The position numbers were made by a program, and so were the translations under genes. From Streptomyces sp. NBC_00344 (GTDB taxonomy: Bacteria; Actinomycetota; Actinomycetes; Streptomycetales; Streptomycetaceae): a stretch of 64,000 bases of DNA. Where the stretch lies: the NCBI RefSeq assembly GCF_036088315.1, contig NZ_CP107996.1, positions 6,127,001 to 6,191,000 on the forward strand, in the 5' to 3' direction. Shown here piece after piece: positions 25,650 through 34,601 of the stretch; the first letter of the stretch is position 1; the number at the start of each line of letters is the position of its first letter. The notes under the pieces are model-generated. The model ran no database searches and was not told where the DNA came from. It saw only the letters and a program-made list of their open reading frames with translations.

Positions 25650-27083
25650 TCAGAGGATGGAGCCGGGGGCGTAGACGGCGGCGTCCGGGTGCTGCTTGGT
25701 GATCTCCGCGATCCGCGCGATCACCGCGGTGATCTGCGCGCCGGCGGCGCCGGTGAAGGACAGCTTGTCCGCCATCAGCTCGTCCAGCTGTCCACGGCCG
25801 AGCGGCATCCGCTCGTCGGCCGCGAGCTTGTCCAGCAGCTCATTGCGCTCGGCGCCCTGTTCTCGCATCGCGAGCGCGGACGCGACCGCGTGTTCCTTGA
25901 TCACCTCGTGTGCCGCTTCCCGGCCCACCCCGGCACGGACCGCGCCCATCAGCACCTTGGTCGTGGCGAGGAAGGGCAGGTAGCGGTCCAGCTCACGCGC
26001 GACGACCGCGGGGAACGCACCGAACTCGTCGAGCACCGTCAGGAAGGTCTCCAGCAGGCCGTCGAAGGCGAAGAAGGCATCGGGCAGCGCGACCCGGCGC
26101 ACCACCGAGCACGAGACATCGCCCTCGTTCCACTGGTCGCCCGTCAGCTCACCCGTCATCGACGCGTACCCGCGCAGGATGACCATCAGGCCGTTGACGC
26201 GCTCGCAGGAACGGGTGTTCATCTTGTGCGGCATCGCGGACGAGCCGACCTGGCCCGGCTTGAAGCCTTCGGTGACCAGTTCGTGCCCGGCCATCAGCCG
26301 GATCGTCTTCGCCAGCGAGGAAGGGGCTCCGGCCAGCTGCACCAGGGCAGTGACCACGTCGTAGTCGAGCGAGCGCGGGTAGACCTGGCCCACCGATGTG
26401 AAGGCCTGGGAGAAACCGAGATGACCGGCGATCCGATGTTCCAGGTCGGCGAGCTTCGTCTCGTCCCCGCCCAGCAGGTCCAGCATGTCCTGGGCGGTGC
26501 CGACCGGGCCCTTGATCCCGCGCAACGGGTAGCGGCCCAGCAGGTCGTCCAGCCGCCCGTAGGCCACCAGGAGTTCGTCGGCCGTCGTGGCGAACCGCTT
26601 GCCCAGGGTCGTGGCCTGCGCTGCCACGTTGTGTGAGCGCCCGGCCATCACCAGCTCGGCGTGTTCGGCGGCCAGCCTGCCCAGGCGCGCGAGTACCGCA
26701 ACCGTACGGTCGCGCACCAGCTCCAGAGAGAGCCGGATCTGGAGCTGCTCGACGTTCTCGGTGAGGTCCCTCGAGGTCATGCCCTTGTGGACCTGCTCAT
26801 GGCCGGCGAGAGCGTTGAACTCCTCGATCCGCGCCTTCACGTCATGGCGGGTGACCTTCTCCCGTTCGGCGATCGAGGCCAGGTCGACCTGGTCGAGCAC
26901 CCGCTCGTAGTCGGCGAGTGCCCCGTCGGGCACCTCGATCCCGAGGTCCTTCTGGGCGCGCAGTACGGCGAGCCACAGCTGACGCTCCAGCTTCACCTTC
27001 TGCTCGGGGGACCAGAGGACGGCGAGTTCCGTGGAGGCGTAGCGGCCGGCCAGGACATTGGGGATACGAGGCTTTGCAGTCAC
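25650..27083 (-). CDS. purB: Adenylosuccinate lyase
   Basis: A 477-residue PurB of the fumarase/aspartase superfamily. It converts adenylosuccinate to AMP and SAICAR to AICAR in purine synthesis. The superfamily signature VGSSAMPHKMNTRSCERVNG is present; AGRSHNVAAQATTLGKRFAT carries the catalytic histidine region and HKGMTSRDLTENVEQLQI the N-terminal signature. GTG 27083 is chosen; the longer frame reaches back into the alkB promoter region. It is divergent from alkB, with a LexA-type box between them. A mug relic follows it. Confidence 0.95.
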   Translation of the reverse strand: MTAKPRIPNVLAGRYASTELAVLWSPEQKVKLERQLWLAVLRAQKDLGIEVPDGALADYERVLDQVDLASIAEREKVTRHDVKARIEEFNALAGHEQVHKGMTSRDLTENVEQLQIRLSLELVRDRTVAVLARLGRLAAEHAELVMAGRSHNVAAQATTLGKRFATTADELLVAYGRLDDLLGRYPLRGIKGPVGTAQDMLDLLGGDETKLADLEHRIAGHLGFSQAFTSVGQVYPRSLDYDVVTALVQLAGAPSSLAKTIRLMAGHELVTEGFKPGQVGSSAMPHKMNTRSCERVNGLMVILRGYASMTGELTGDQWNEGDVSCSVVRRVALPDAFFAFDGLLETFLTVLDEFGAFPAVVARELDRYLPFLATTKVLMGAVRAGVGREAAHEVIKEHAVASALAMREQGAERNELLDKLAADERMPLGRGQLDELMADKLSFTGAAGAQITAVIARIAEITKQHPDAAVYAPGSIL

Positions 27084-27172
27084 GTGACGTGATTCTACTG
27101 GCGGTTCCTGCAGGTCGGCGCCCCGGTGTTCTTCGTGGATTGCTACGAGCCCAGATGCCCGGAATGCCATGG

Positions 27173-27191
27173 GAACACATGTTCGTATAGA
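27173..27191 (+). promoter_or_regulatory. LexA/SOS-box-like operator and -10 of the alkB gene
   Basis: GAACACATGTTC (27173-27184) matches the actinobacterial LexA core GAAC-N4-GTTC. It is followed directly by a -10 box TATAGA (27186-27191), nine bases before the alkB ATG. LexA bound here would cover the promoter. The transcript would start at or next to the ATG. Confidence 0.65.
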
Positions 27192-27199
27192 CTCGGCTC

Positions 27200-27829
27200 A
27201 TGGCTGTACACCTGCAGAACTCCCTCTTCGACCAGGGGGACCTGACCGGACTGCGCCCCCTGGACGAGCTGACGCGTACCCAGCTGGGCCAGGGGGCCTG
27301 GCTGGATGTGCTTCCGCAGTGGCTCACCGGTGCGGACAGCCTCTTCGACGTACTGGCCCGCGAGGTGCCGTGGCGCGCCGAGCAGCGTGTGATGTACGAG
27401 CGGGTGGTGGAGGTGCCACGGCTGCTGTCGTTCTTCGGCGCGGACGATCCGCTGCCGCACCCGGTTCTCGACGAGGCTCGCACGGCGCTCAGCGCACACT
27501 TCGCGCAGGAGCTCGGGGAGCCGTTCACCACGGCCGGGCTGTGCTTCTACCGCGACGGGAAGGACGGCGTCGCCTGGCACGGCGACACCATCGGCCGGGG
27601 CAGCAAGGAGGACACGATGGTCGCCATCCTCTCCCTCGGCGCACCCCGGCACCTCGTTCTCCGCCCACGGGAAGGCGGTGCGCCTCCGGTGCGCAGGCCG
27701 CTCGGCCACGGCGATCTCATCGTGATGGGAGGCAGCTGCCAGCGGACCTGGGAGCACGCGATCCTGAAGACGGCGAGACCGGTGGGGCCGCGCATCAGCG
27801 TGCAATTCCGTCCGCGCGGCGTGCGCTGA
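27200..27829 (+). CDS. alkB: AlkB family alpha-ketoglutarate-dependent dioxygenase
   Basis: A 209-residue AlkB-type Fe(II)/2-oxoglutarate oxygenase that reverses alkylation damage on nucleic acid bases. WHGDTIG supplies H-x-D of the iron triad, HAILKTARPVGPRISVQFRP the distal His and the R-x5-R that binds 2-oxoglutarate, and CFYRDGKDGVAWH the family core. It is normal in length. A LexA-type box overlaps the promoter, so SOS induction is likely. A DNA ligase gene follows about 80 bases downstream in the same direction. Confidence 0.92.
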   Translation: MAVHLQNSLFDQGDLTGLRPLDELTRTQLGQGAWLDVLPQWLTGADSLFDVLAREVPWRAEQRVMYERVVEVPRLLSFFGADDPLPHPVLDEARTALSAHFAQELGEPFTTAGLCFYRDGKDGVAWHGDTIGRGSKEDTMVAILSLGAPRHLVLRPREGGAPPVRRPLGHGDLIVMGGSCQRTWEHAILKTARPVGPRISVQFRPRGVR

Positions 27830-27912
27830 GCCGGGCTGCGGAGAATCACCGGAAAAAAGGGGTACGGATCACCAACCGCCGCCCACTGTCGTCCACGGCC
27901 GGGAGATCCGCC

Positions 27913-29448
27913 ATGCTGCTGCACGATCTGGCTGCCACCTCTCACGCCGTCGGCGCCGAGCCGGCCAGGAACACGAAGATCGCGCTGCTCGCGGATTATC
28001 TGCGGGGTCTGGGGCCCGGCGAACTGCCGGCGGCCGTGGCCCTGCTCTCCGGCGAGTCCCGGCGGATGCGGATCGGGGTGGGCCCGGCCGCACTGCGCGA
28101 TCTGCCGCGGCCCGCCGGGCAGCCGGTGCTCGGAGTCGGCGAGACGCAGGACGCGCTGACCGCGCTGGCCGCGGTGCACGGACCGGGATCCCAGGGAGAG
28201 CGGCGGAGGCTGCTCGAGGCGCTGTTCGCGGCTGCCACCGCTCAGGAGCAGTCCTTTCTGAGCGCGGTCCTGGTAGGGGAGTTGCGGCAGGGGGCGCTCG
28301 ACGCCGTGGTGGCGGACGCGGTCGCCAGGGCGGCGGGTGTACCGCCGGCGGAGGTGCGGCGGGCGCTGATGTTCCGCGGCTCGGCCCGTGCGGTGGCGGC
28401 CGCCGCGATGGCGGGAGGGAGGGAAGCGCTGCGCGCGTTCGGCCTCGAGATCGGACGGCCGGTCCGGCCGATGCTCGCCGCAGCGGCGCCCGATGTCGCT
28501 GCCGCACTGGAGCGGGTCACGCCTGCCGCGCTGGAATGGAAGCTGGATGGCATCCGTGTGCAGGCCCACCGGGACGGTGACCTCATCACCGTCTTCACCC
28601 GCAGCCTGGACGACATCACCTCCCGGGTGCCGGAGGTGGTGGAAGCCGTGAGAGCCCTGCCGGTGCGCTCGGCCGTCCTGGACGGTGAGGCCATCGCGGT
28701 CGGAGCGGAGGGACGCCCCCTGCCCTTCCAGGTCACCGCGGCCCGTACCGCGTCCCGGCAGGATCCGGACCGCATGCGGGCCGAGGTGCCGCTGCGCGTC
28801 TACTTCTTCGATCTGCTGCACCGCGACGGTTGTGACCTCCTGGACCGGCCCGCCCAGGAACGCTGGTCGGCACTGGACTCTGTGGTACCCGAGGAGTTGC
28901 GGGTACCCAGAACCGTCACCACGGACCCCGACCGGGCCACGCGCTTCTTCGACGACGCGCTGGACCACGGCCAGGAGGGCGTGGTGGTCAAGGACCCCGC
29001 CGCTCCCTACGCGGCGGGCCGGCGCGGAGCCGGATGGATCAAGGTCAAGCCCCGGCATACGCTCGACCTGGTGGTCACGGCTGCCGAATGGGGCCACGGC
29101 CGGCGGCAGGGGTGGCTCAGCAATCTGCACCTCGCCGCGCGCGGCGAGGAATCGGATCCCGCGCCCTGGGTGATGCTCGGCAAGACCTTCAAGGGGCTCA
29201 CCGACGAACTCCTCGTCTGGCAGACCCGGGAACTCCTCGAACGGGAGGAGAGCCGGGACGGCTACGTCGTGCGGGTCCGCCCGGAACTCGTGGTGGAGGT
29301 CGCCTTCGACGGACTGCAGCGCAGCTCTCGCTACCCGGCCGGTCTTGCCCTGCGCTTCGCCCGCGTACTGCGCTACCGCGAGGACAAGAGCGCCGCCGAC
29401 GCCGATACCGTCTCCACGGTCCGCGCCCTCGCTCCGGAAGCACTGTGA
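27913..29448 (+). CDS. ATP-dependent DNA ligase
   Basis: A 511-residue ATP-dependent ligase of the LigB/ligase I type, extra to the usual NAD-dependent replicative ligase. An N-terminal DNA-binding domain covers about residues 1-200. The adenylation domain has motif I EWKLDGIRVQAHR (catalytic Lys near residue 213), motif III AVLDGEAIAV, motif IV EGVVVKDP and motif V GWIKVKPRHTLDLVV, followed by an OB-fold domain. ATG 27913 follows GGGAG by eight bases. It lies behind alkB and may share SOS-linked expression, though it has its own leader. Confidence 0.93.
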   Translation: MLLHDLAATSHAVGAEPARNTKIALLADYLRGLGPGELPAAVALLSGESRRMRIGVGPAALRDLPRPAGQPVLGVGETQDALTALAAVHGPGSQGERRRLLEALFAAATAQEQSFLSAVLVGELRQGALDAVVADAVARAAGVPPAEVRRALMFRGSARAVAAAAMAGGREALRAFGLEIGRPVRPMLAAAAPDVAAALERVTPAALEWKLDGIRVQAHRDGDLITVFTRSLDDITSRVPEVVEAVRALPVRSAVLDGEAIAVGAEGRPLPFQVTAARTASRQDPDRMRAEVPLRVYFFDLLHRDGCDLLDRPAQERWSALDSVVPEELRVPRTVTTDPDRATRFFDDALDHGQEGVVVKDPAAPYAAGRRGAGWIKVKPRHTLDLVVTAAEWGHGRRQGWLSNLHLAARGEESDPAPWVMLGKTFKGLTDELLVWQTRELLEREESRDGYVVRVRPELVVEVAFDGLQRSSRYPAGLALRFARVLRYREDKSAADADTVSTVRALAPEAL

Positions 29449-29508
29449 GAGCAGGACCACAGGCGCAGCCCTGGGTGCCGGGGCGGCTCAGTGGGACGGC
29501 GCCAGGAA

Positions 29509-30360
29509 TCACCTGAGCCGTGACGGCTCCTCCACGCGGCGCCAGCCGGTGACGGGCCCCGGGTTCGCGTCGTCAACGGGCGTGATCCAGAAAGCCTTTC
29601 CCGCCTCGCCGCTGTAGTGAGCGCCGAAGCGCCCGTCCCCGGACGAGCGGCCCGTCAGACGTCTGCCGATCCACGGCACCAGATGCTCGCGTGCGAAGCG
29701 CACATCACTGACGCGCCGTGCCGCCCAGCGCACCGGGGCCACTGACGGCAGGAGCGCCTGCCAGTCGTTTTCGGCGTCCATCCCCAGTGCCTGCCACACG
29801 GCCTCCGCCACCCGCCGGTGTCCGTCGGCCGTCAGATGCAGCCGGTCGACGTCCCACATCCGCGGATCGGCGAGAGCCGCGGCACCGTAGAGATCGACGA
29901 CCAGCGCGCCGTGCCGGTCCGCCAGTTCGTCTATGAAGGTGTACAGCTCCTCCATACGCGGGCGGAAACGCTCCATCACCGGACCGTTGCGGCCCGGGCT
30001 GCGCATCAGCACCAGCTGCTTGCACGAAGGTGCCAGCCGCTCGACCGCCTCTTCCAGCCGGCCGCGCACCATGCTCATGTCGCACGCGGGCCGCAGGGTG
30101 TCGTTGAGCCCTCCCACCAGTGTCACCACATCCGCCCGGAGGGCCGCGGCGGCGCTGGTCTGCTCGTCGACGATCTGCCCGATGAGCTTGCCGCGCACCG
30201 CGAGGTTGGCGTACCGGAAACCGGGAGCACGTCCGGCGAGACGCTCGGCGAGCAGATCGGCCCAGCCGCGGTACGAACCGTCCGGCAGCGCGTCCGACAT
30301 TCCCTCGGTGAACGAGTCGCCGACCGCGACAAGGCTGGTGTATGAGGCATTCAGTTTCAT
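29509..30360 (-). CDS. SGNH/GDSL hydrolase
   Basis: A 283-residue SGNH hydrolase. Block I is VAVGDSFTEGMSD (nucleophile Ser), block III LVGGLNDTLRP (G-x-N-D), and block V DVDRLHLTADGH (D-x-x-H). Block II glycine is in LAVRGKLIG. No signal peptide is seen, so it is probably a cytosolic esterase or lipase. The C-terminal 70 residues extend past the catalytic domain. It lies downstream of two CNNM genes on the same strand, about 107 bases away. Confidence 0.9.
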   Translation of the reverse strand: MKLNASYTSLVAVGDSFTEGMSDALPDGSYRGWADLLAERLAGRAPGFRYANLAVRGKLIGQIVDEQTSAAAALRADVVTLVGGLNDTLRPACDMSMVRGRLEEAVERLAPSCKQLVLMRSPGRNGPVMERFRPRMEELYTFIDELADRHGALVVDLYGAAALADPRMWDVDRLHLTADGHRRVAEAVWQALGMDAENDWQALLPSVAPVRWAARRVSDVRFAREHLVPWIGRRLTGRSSGDGRFGAHYSGEAGKAFWITPVDDANPGPVTGWRRVEEPSRLR

Positions 30361-30467
30361 TTCGCAGTGATCGTACCGTGGCCGTTCAGGCAGATTCCGC
30401 GCCGCGGGGGACGATGAGTTCCACGCCGTCGGGGACGATCGGTTCCGCGCCGTCCGAGAGGTGCCTC

Positions 30468-31502
30468 TCAGCCGGCGGGCCCGGCCTGCCCCGACGGACC
30501 CCCGACCAGTTCGCGCAGCACGTCCTCCATGGTGACCAGGCCGGCCAGTGTGCCGTCGTCGCCCATCACCGCGGCCAGATGAGTACGGCTGCGGCGCATC
30601 GCCGTCAGTACGTCGTCGAGGGGACTGGAGGCCCGCACCCGCGCGATCTTCCGCATCGACGGCACCGTGAACGGCAGATCGCGCGGGGTGGCGTCCAGTG
30701 CGTCCTTCACATGCAGATAGCCCAGGATCCGGCGGTCGTCGTCCACCACGGGGAACCGTGAGAAGCCCGATTCGACCGACAGCCGTTCCAGCTGCTCCGG
30801 CGTCGTTCCCAGCCGCGCGTACACGACCCGTTCCAGAGGCACGACCACGTCGCGCACCGGGCGGCGGCCCAGCTCCAGGGCGTCGTGCAGCCGTTCGCTC
30901 GCCCGGTCGTCGAGCAGTCCGGCCGCCGAGGCGTCGGTGACGAGACGTGCCAGCCCGTCGTCCGAGAAGGTCGCCGCCACCTCACTCTTCGCCTCGACAC
31001 CCAACAGCCTGAGCAGCCCGTTGGCGAACGAGTTCACCGTGAAGATCACCGGGCGCAGCGCACGCGCCAGTGCGACCAGTGGCGGACCGAACAGCAGCGC
31101 AGTCCGCACCGGCCCGGCCAGCGCGATGTTCTTCGGCACCATCTCGCCGAAGAGCATGTGCAGATAGGTGGCCGCGGTGAGCGCGATGACGAAGGAGATC
31201 GGATGGGTCAGCCCCGTGGGAAGGCCGACTGCGTGGAAGACGGGTTCCAGAAGATGTGCGATCGCCGGTTCGGCCACCACACCCAGGACCAGCGTGCACA
31301 ACGTGATGCCCAGCTGAGCCGCCGCCATCATCGCCGAGAGGTGTTCAAGGCCCCACAGCACGCTGCGCGCTCTGCGGTCGCCCCGCTCCGCGTCCGGTTC
31401 GATCTGGCTGCGCCGTACCGAGATCAGTGCGAACTCACCGCCGACGAAGAACGCGTTGGCGGCCAGTGTCAGCAGGCCGATGAACAGCTGAAGAGCGGTC
31501 AT
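30468..31502 (-). CDS. CNNM/CorC-like membrane protein (no CorC_HlyC domain)
   Basis: A 344-residue CNNM-type (hemolysin family, UPF0053) protein. The N-terminal DUF21 domain has about four membrane helices (LTLAANAFFVGGEFALISVR; FVIALTAATYLHMLFGEMVPKN). Two CBS repeats follow (LERLSVESGFSRFPVVDDDR; VMGDDGTLAGLVTMEDVLRE). It ends straight after CBS2, without the usual CorC_HlyC domain. Magnesium or other divalent cation transport is the usual inference. ATG 31502 overlaps the stop of the larger paralogue in an ATGA, so they may form one complex. Confidence 0.88.
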   Translation of the reverse strand: MTALQLFIGLLTLAANAFFVGGEFALISVRRSQIEPDAERGDRRARSVLWGLEHLSAMMAAAQLGITLCTLVLGVVAEPAIAHLLEPVFHAVGLPTGLTHPISFVIALTAATYLHMLFGEMVPKNIALAGPVRTALLFGPPLVALARALRPVIFTVNSFANGLLRLLGVEAKSEVAATFSDDGLARLVTDASAAGLLDDRASERLHDALELGRRPVRDVVVPLERVVYARLGTTPEQLERLSVESGFSRFPVVDDDRRILGYLHVKDALDATPRDLPFTVPSMRKIARVRASSPLDDVLTAMRRSRTHLAAVMGDDGTLAGLVTMEDVLRELVGGPSGQAGPAG

Positions 31503-32830
31503 CGCTCTGCCTCCTCGTCATCGCCGGCTTGCGGCGCGTGCAGCAGCAAGCGGGCGGCGCGTCTCCCGGTCGCGTCCACCACGTCCAGCCGCCATCCGGC
31601 CAGCTCCACGCTGTCTCCCTCGGCCGGAATGCGCCCGAGCACGGTGGCGACCAGGCCGGCCAGCGTTTCGTAGGGGCCCTCCGGTACACGCAGCCCGATG
31701 GTTTCCAGCTGGTCGGTACGTGCCGCGCCGTCGACGGAGTGGACCGTGCGGCCCTCGGCGTCCACTCCGGCGCTCGCGAGGTCGGGCGTCTCCCGCGGAT
31801 CGTGTTCGTCCCGCACCTCTCCGACGACTTCCTCGACGATGTCCTCCAGCGTCACCACACCTGCCGTGCCGCCGTACTCGTCGATCACCACGGCCATGGT
31901 GCGTCTGCCGTACATCCGGTCCAGCAGCCGGTCCACGGTCAGCGTCTCGGGGACCAGCAGGGGAGGGCGCACCAGCCCGGACACCGGATGGCGCGGTCTG
32001 CGTTCGGCCGGCAGCGCCAGTACGTCCTTGATGTCGGCGACACCGACGACCTGGTCGAGGCTGCCGCGGTAGACGGGAAACCGGGAGAGCCCGGTGGCGC
32101 GGGTGGCGTTCGCGACGTCCTCCGCGGTGGCCTGGATGTCCAGGGCGATCACCTGGACCCGTGGAGTCATCACGTTCTCCGCGGTCAGGTCCGCGAGGTT
32201 GAGAGTGCGGACGAACCGCTCCGCGGTGTCCGCCTCCAGTGCGCCCGCTCGCGCCGAGTGCCTGGCGAGTGCGACGAGTTCCTGCGCGGAGCGGGCGGAA
32301 GCCAGTTCCTCGGCCGGCTCCATGCCGAGTCCGCGCAGCAGCCGGTTGGCCGTGTTGTTGAGATGACTGATCAGAGGGCGGAAAGCGCCGCTGAAGTAGC
32401 GCTGCGGAGTGGCCACCACCTTGGCCACGGCAAGCGGCGATGAGATCGCCCAGTTCTTCGGCACCAGCTCGCCCACCACCATCAGGAAGACGGTGGAGAG
32501 GGCCGTGCCGATCACCAGTCCCATGGAGGTGGCCGCACCGGCGGAGACCCCGATGGCTTCGAGCGGGCCGCGGATCAGCTTGCCGATGGACGGCTCCGCG
32601 AGCATGCCGATCACCAGATTGGTGACGGTGATGCCCAGCTGGGCCCCGGAGAGCTGGAAAGTGAGGCTGCGCACGGCCCGCAGGGCGCTCGCCGCACCGC
32701 GCTCGCCCCGTTCGGCGGCCTGCTCCAGCTCGCTGCGCTCGACCGTGGTAAGCGAGAACTCGGCGGCGACGAATGCCGAGCAGGCCAGCGAGAGCAGCAG
32801 CGCCACGACGAGCAGGAGCACTTCGGTCAT
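31499..32830 (-). CDS. CNNM/CorC-like membrane protein with CorC_HlyC domain
   Basis: A 443-residue CNNM-type protein with the full architecture: DUF21 membrane domain (ACSAFVAAEFSLTTVERSEL; GELVPKNWAISSPLAV), a CBS pair (GLSRFPVYRGSLDQVVGVAD; VIDEYGGTAGVVTLEDIVEE), and a C-terminal CorC_HlyC domain (VELAGWRLDVVDATGRR). It probably transports or senses divalent cations at the plasma membrane. It heads a two-gene operon, and its stop overlaps the ATG of the smaller paralogue. Confidence 0.9.
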   Translation of the reverse strand: MTEVLLLVVALLLSLACSAFVAAEFSLTTVERSELEQAAERGERGAASALRAVRSLTFQLSGAQLGITVTNLVIGMLAEPSIGKLIRGPLEAIGVSAGAATSMGLVIGTALSTVFLMVVGELVPKNWAISSPLAVAKVVATPQRYFSGAFRPLISHLNNTANRLLRGLGMEPAEELASARSAQELVALARHSARAGALEADTAERFVRTLNLADLTAENVMTPRVQVIALDIQATAEDVANATRATGLSRFPVYRGSLDQVVGVADIKDVLALPAERRPRHPVSGLVRPPLLVPETLTVDRLLDRMYGRRTMAVVIDEYGGTAGVVTLEDIVEEVVGEVRDEHDPRETPDLASAGVDAEGRTVHSVDGAARTDQLETIGLRVPEGPYETLAGLVATVLGRIPAEGDSVELAGWRLDVVDATGRRAARLLLHAPQAGDDEEAER

Positions 32831-32971
32831 CGCTTCACCTCTGTCCCATGGTCGGACACAGGCTCGGTGAATGCGCGATGTCGGCTGCTCGGAGGCTCGC
32901 CCATGGGCGGAGACTCACACCTTCCGGTAGCTGAGAAACGGATTCCCGCCATGGTAAAGGATGAGCAAAGG

Positions 32972-33400
32972 TCAGGGCTTCCGAAGCGGCTTGACCCATC
33001 GGCTCCACTGGGGCTCCGGCAGGTACCCGGCGGACCGCCAGGCATGGTGCGCGCGGTCATTGCGGTCGAGCACCATGGCGTCGGCGCGTCGCCCGCCGAG
33101 CTCACTGAAGCGCTCGTGCGCCGCGGCGAGGAGTGCGCTGCCGATCCCCCGCCGCTGCTGCTCCGGATGGACGGCGAGCCGGTAGAGATGACAGCGCCAG
33201 CCATCGAAGCCCGCGATCACCGTGCCCACCAGCACCCCGCCCCGCTCGGCGACCATCAGGGCTGCGGAGTCGCGTTCGACCAGCCGCTCGATGCCGTCCC
33301 TGTCGTCGCTGATGCTGACACCTTCCGCGGCCGTCTTCCAGAAGGCGAGCACCTCATCGAGGTCATCGGGCCCGGCGGCCCGGATTCGAAGATCTTCCAT
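32972..33400 (-). CDS. GNAT family N-acetyltransferase
   Basis: A 142-residue GNAT acetyltransferase. The acetyl-CoA loop is EQQRRGIGSALLAAAHERF (Q/R-x-x-G-x-G/A), preceded by the beta-4 strand CHLYRLAVHP. The start IRAAGPDDLDEVLAFWKTAA is the typical first strand and helix. The C-terminal WRSAGYLPEPQWSRW is usual for the family. It could modify a protein N-terminus or a small amine; the target is unknown. It is divergent from the toxin-antitoxin pair, about 100 bases away. Confidence 0.88.
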   Translation of the reverse strand: MEDLRIRAAGPDDLDEVLAFWKTAAEGVSISDDRDGIERLVERDSAALMVAERGGVLVGTVIAGFDGWRCHLYRLAVHPEQQRRGIGSALLAAAHERFSELGGRRADAMVLDRNDRAHHAWRSAGYLPEPQWSRWVKPLRKP

Positions 33401-33475
33401 GGCCGGATCCCATCACTGTCCGGGCCGTAGGAGCGAGCCGGTTTCACCGTGCGGCCGGTTTCCGCCCTTGCCGCT

Positions 33476-33497
33476 GCTAGCACATGGGCGCTAGCTT
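33476..33497 (+). promoter_or_regulatory. Palindromic operator and -10 of the RHH/Fic-like operon
   Basis: Two copies of self-complementary GCTAGC (33476-33481, 33490-33495) stand eight bases apart. A -10-like TAGCTT (33492-33497) overlaps the second, six bases before the GTG start at 33504, so the transcript is probably leaderless. It is the expected site of autoregulation by the ribbon-helix-helix antitoxin. Confidence 0.5.
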
Positions 33498-33503
33498 TGT
33501 CAG

Positions 33504-33749
33504 GTGGCCAAGACTCAGCTGAACGTACGCGTGGACGAGGTGACCGCGGAAGCTGCCCGGCAGCGCGCGCTCCAGCGGGGGATGAGCGTGAACCGCTATA
33601 TCGAGGAGCTGGTCAGACAGGACGCGGGTGAAGTCGGACACACCTTCGTCGAAGCGGCGGCCGATTTCATGAAGCAGTACGAGTCGGTCTTCGCGGAGGA
33701 GTTCGCCGAGGAGTTCACCGCTGACCGGCGCGGCGAAGGCAGCCGTTGA
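33504..33749 (+). CDS. Ribbon-helix-helix antitoxin
   Basis: An 81-residue antitoxin. The N-terminus (TQLNVRVDEVTAEAARQRAL, QRGMSVNRYIEELVRQDA) is a ribbon-helix-helix DNA-binding domain of the Arc/CopG type. The acidic C-terminus (YESVFAEEFAEEFTADRR) is suited to wrap and neutralise the toxin. It starts at GTG 33504, directly after a palindromic operator, and its stop overlaps the TTG start of the Fic-like partner. It is expected to repress its own operon. Confidence 0.82.
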   Translation: MAKTQLNVRVDEVTAEAARQRALQRGMSVNRYIEELVRQDAGEVGHTFVEAAADFMKQYESVFAEEFAEEFTADRRGEGSR

Positions 33750-34117
33750 GTCTGCGCATCGACCTTCCCTGGCTGCTCATGGTCGCCGAGCACAAGACCC
33801 CTGGCGATCCGCAGGTCACCGACTGGGGCGCGCTGGTGGCCGCGGTCGGCCGGCACGAGGCGGAGATCTTCGGCATCCAGGTCTACAGCGACCCGCACAC
33901 CCGTGCCGCGGCGTTGCTGCAACTGCTGCTGCATGTGCCGGCGCTTGAGCACTCCAACGCGATGTTCGCGTCCGCCGTCGCCTACGGCTACCTGGTTGCC
34001 TGCGGTCTGAAGGTCGTCACCTCCCCGGAGCAGGTCAGAGATCTTGCCCGTCTGGTCAAACTGGACAAGGCCGATGTGCGGTCCATCGCTGATGAGTTGC
34101 GTCAGTGGTGCCTGTGA
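33746..34117 (+). CDS. Fic/Doc-like toxin component
   Basis: A 123-residue protein related to the Doc branch of Fic proteins and commonly annotated in streptomycetes as a Fic family toxin component. It aligns with Doc over LLLHVPALEHSNAMFASAVAY, but the catalytic H-x-F-x-D/N-G-N-K/R-R motif has decayed: only the N of EHSN and the flanking helices remain. It may act without AMPylation or phosphotransfer, or be a non-catalytic partner. TTG 33746 overlaps the antitoxin stop (TTGA), so the pair is translationally coupled. Confidence 0.75.
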   Translation: MSLRIDLPWLLMVAEHKTPGDPQVTDWGALVAAVGRHEAEIFGIQVYSDPHTRAAALLQLLLHVPALEHSNAMFASAVAYGYLVACGLKVVTSPEQVRDLARLVKLDKADVRSIADELRQWCL

Positions 34118-34601
34118 CTCAGCCCGGCCCGGCCCCGGCGGGCCGGCGTGCCGTCCCCGGTACACACGGGGCCGGATAGAGCTCAGGCTCCATTTCCGGC
34201 ACGTTCGGACGGCGGTGTCCGCCGGAGCCCTCGATCGCCGCCAGATTGTTCCGCGCGGTGTGACCGTCGCCGGAGAGCGCCGTACGGACCGTACGGTCCA
34301 TGGCGCGCCGGGCAGTTGCCATCACCCGGGCCGGCCCGGTGCCGTGCCCGGGGAGGGCAGTTCGCCACCGGGCCGCAGTACGCGCCGCAGCGGACAGCGC
34401 GCAGGGTCGCGGTGGGAATCCCACCGCTGGGCAAGGGCATCGGGCACCCAGTCCGCCGAACGGCCGCCGCGGACACGGTGCTTGTCCCAACGCACCCTCG
34501 CCAGGTCGCCGCCGCAGCCGGGCGGCGCTGACTTCCGTCCTGGCCTGGCAGCGTCCGGCAGCAGCACCACGGCAGCGCCCGGAAGCCGCCGTCGCCGTCG
34601 C
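34118..34601. other. Unexplained 484-base stretch between toxin gene and bioD
   Basis: Several long frames cross this stretch on both strands, but none has convincing codon use or a recognisable domain. It contains the perfect 14-base palindrome GGACCGTACGGTCC (34286-34299). It could be decayed coding DNA. Confidence 0.45.
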
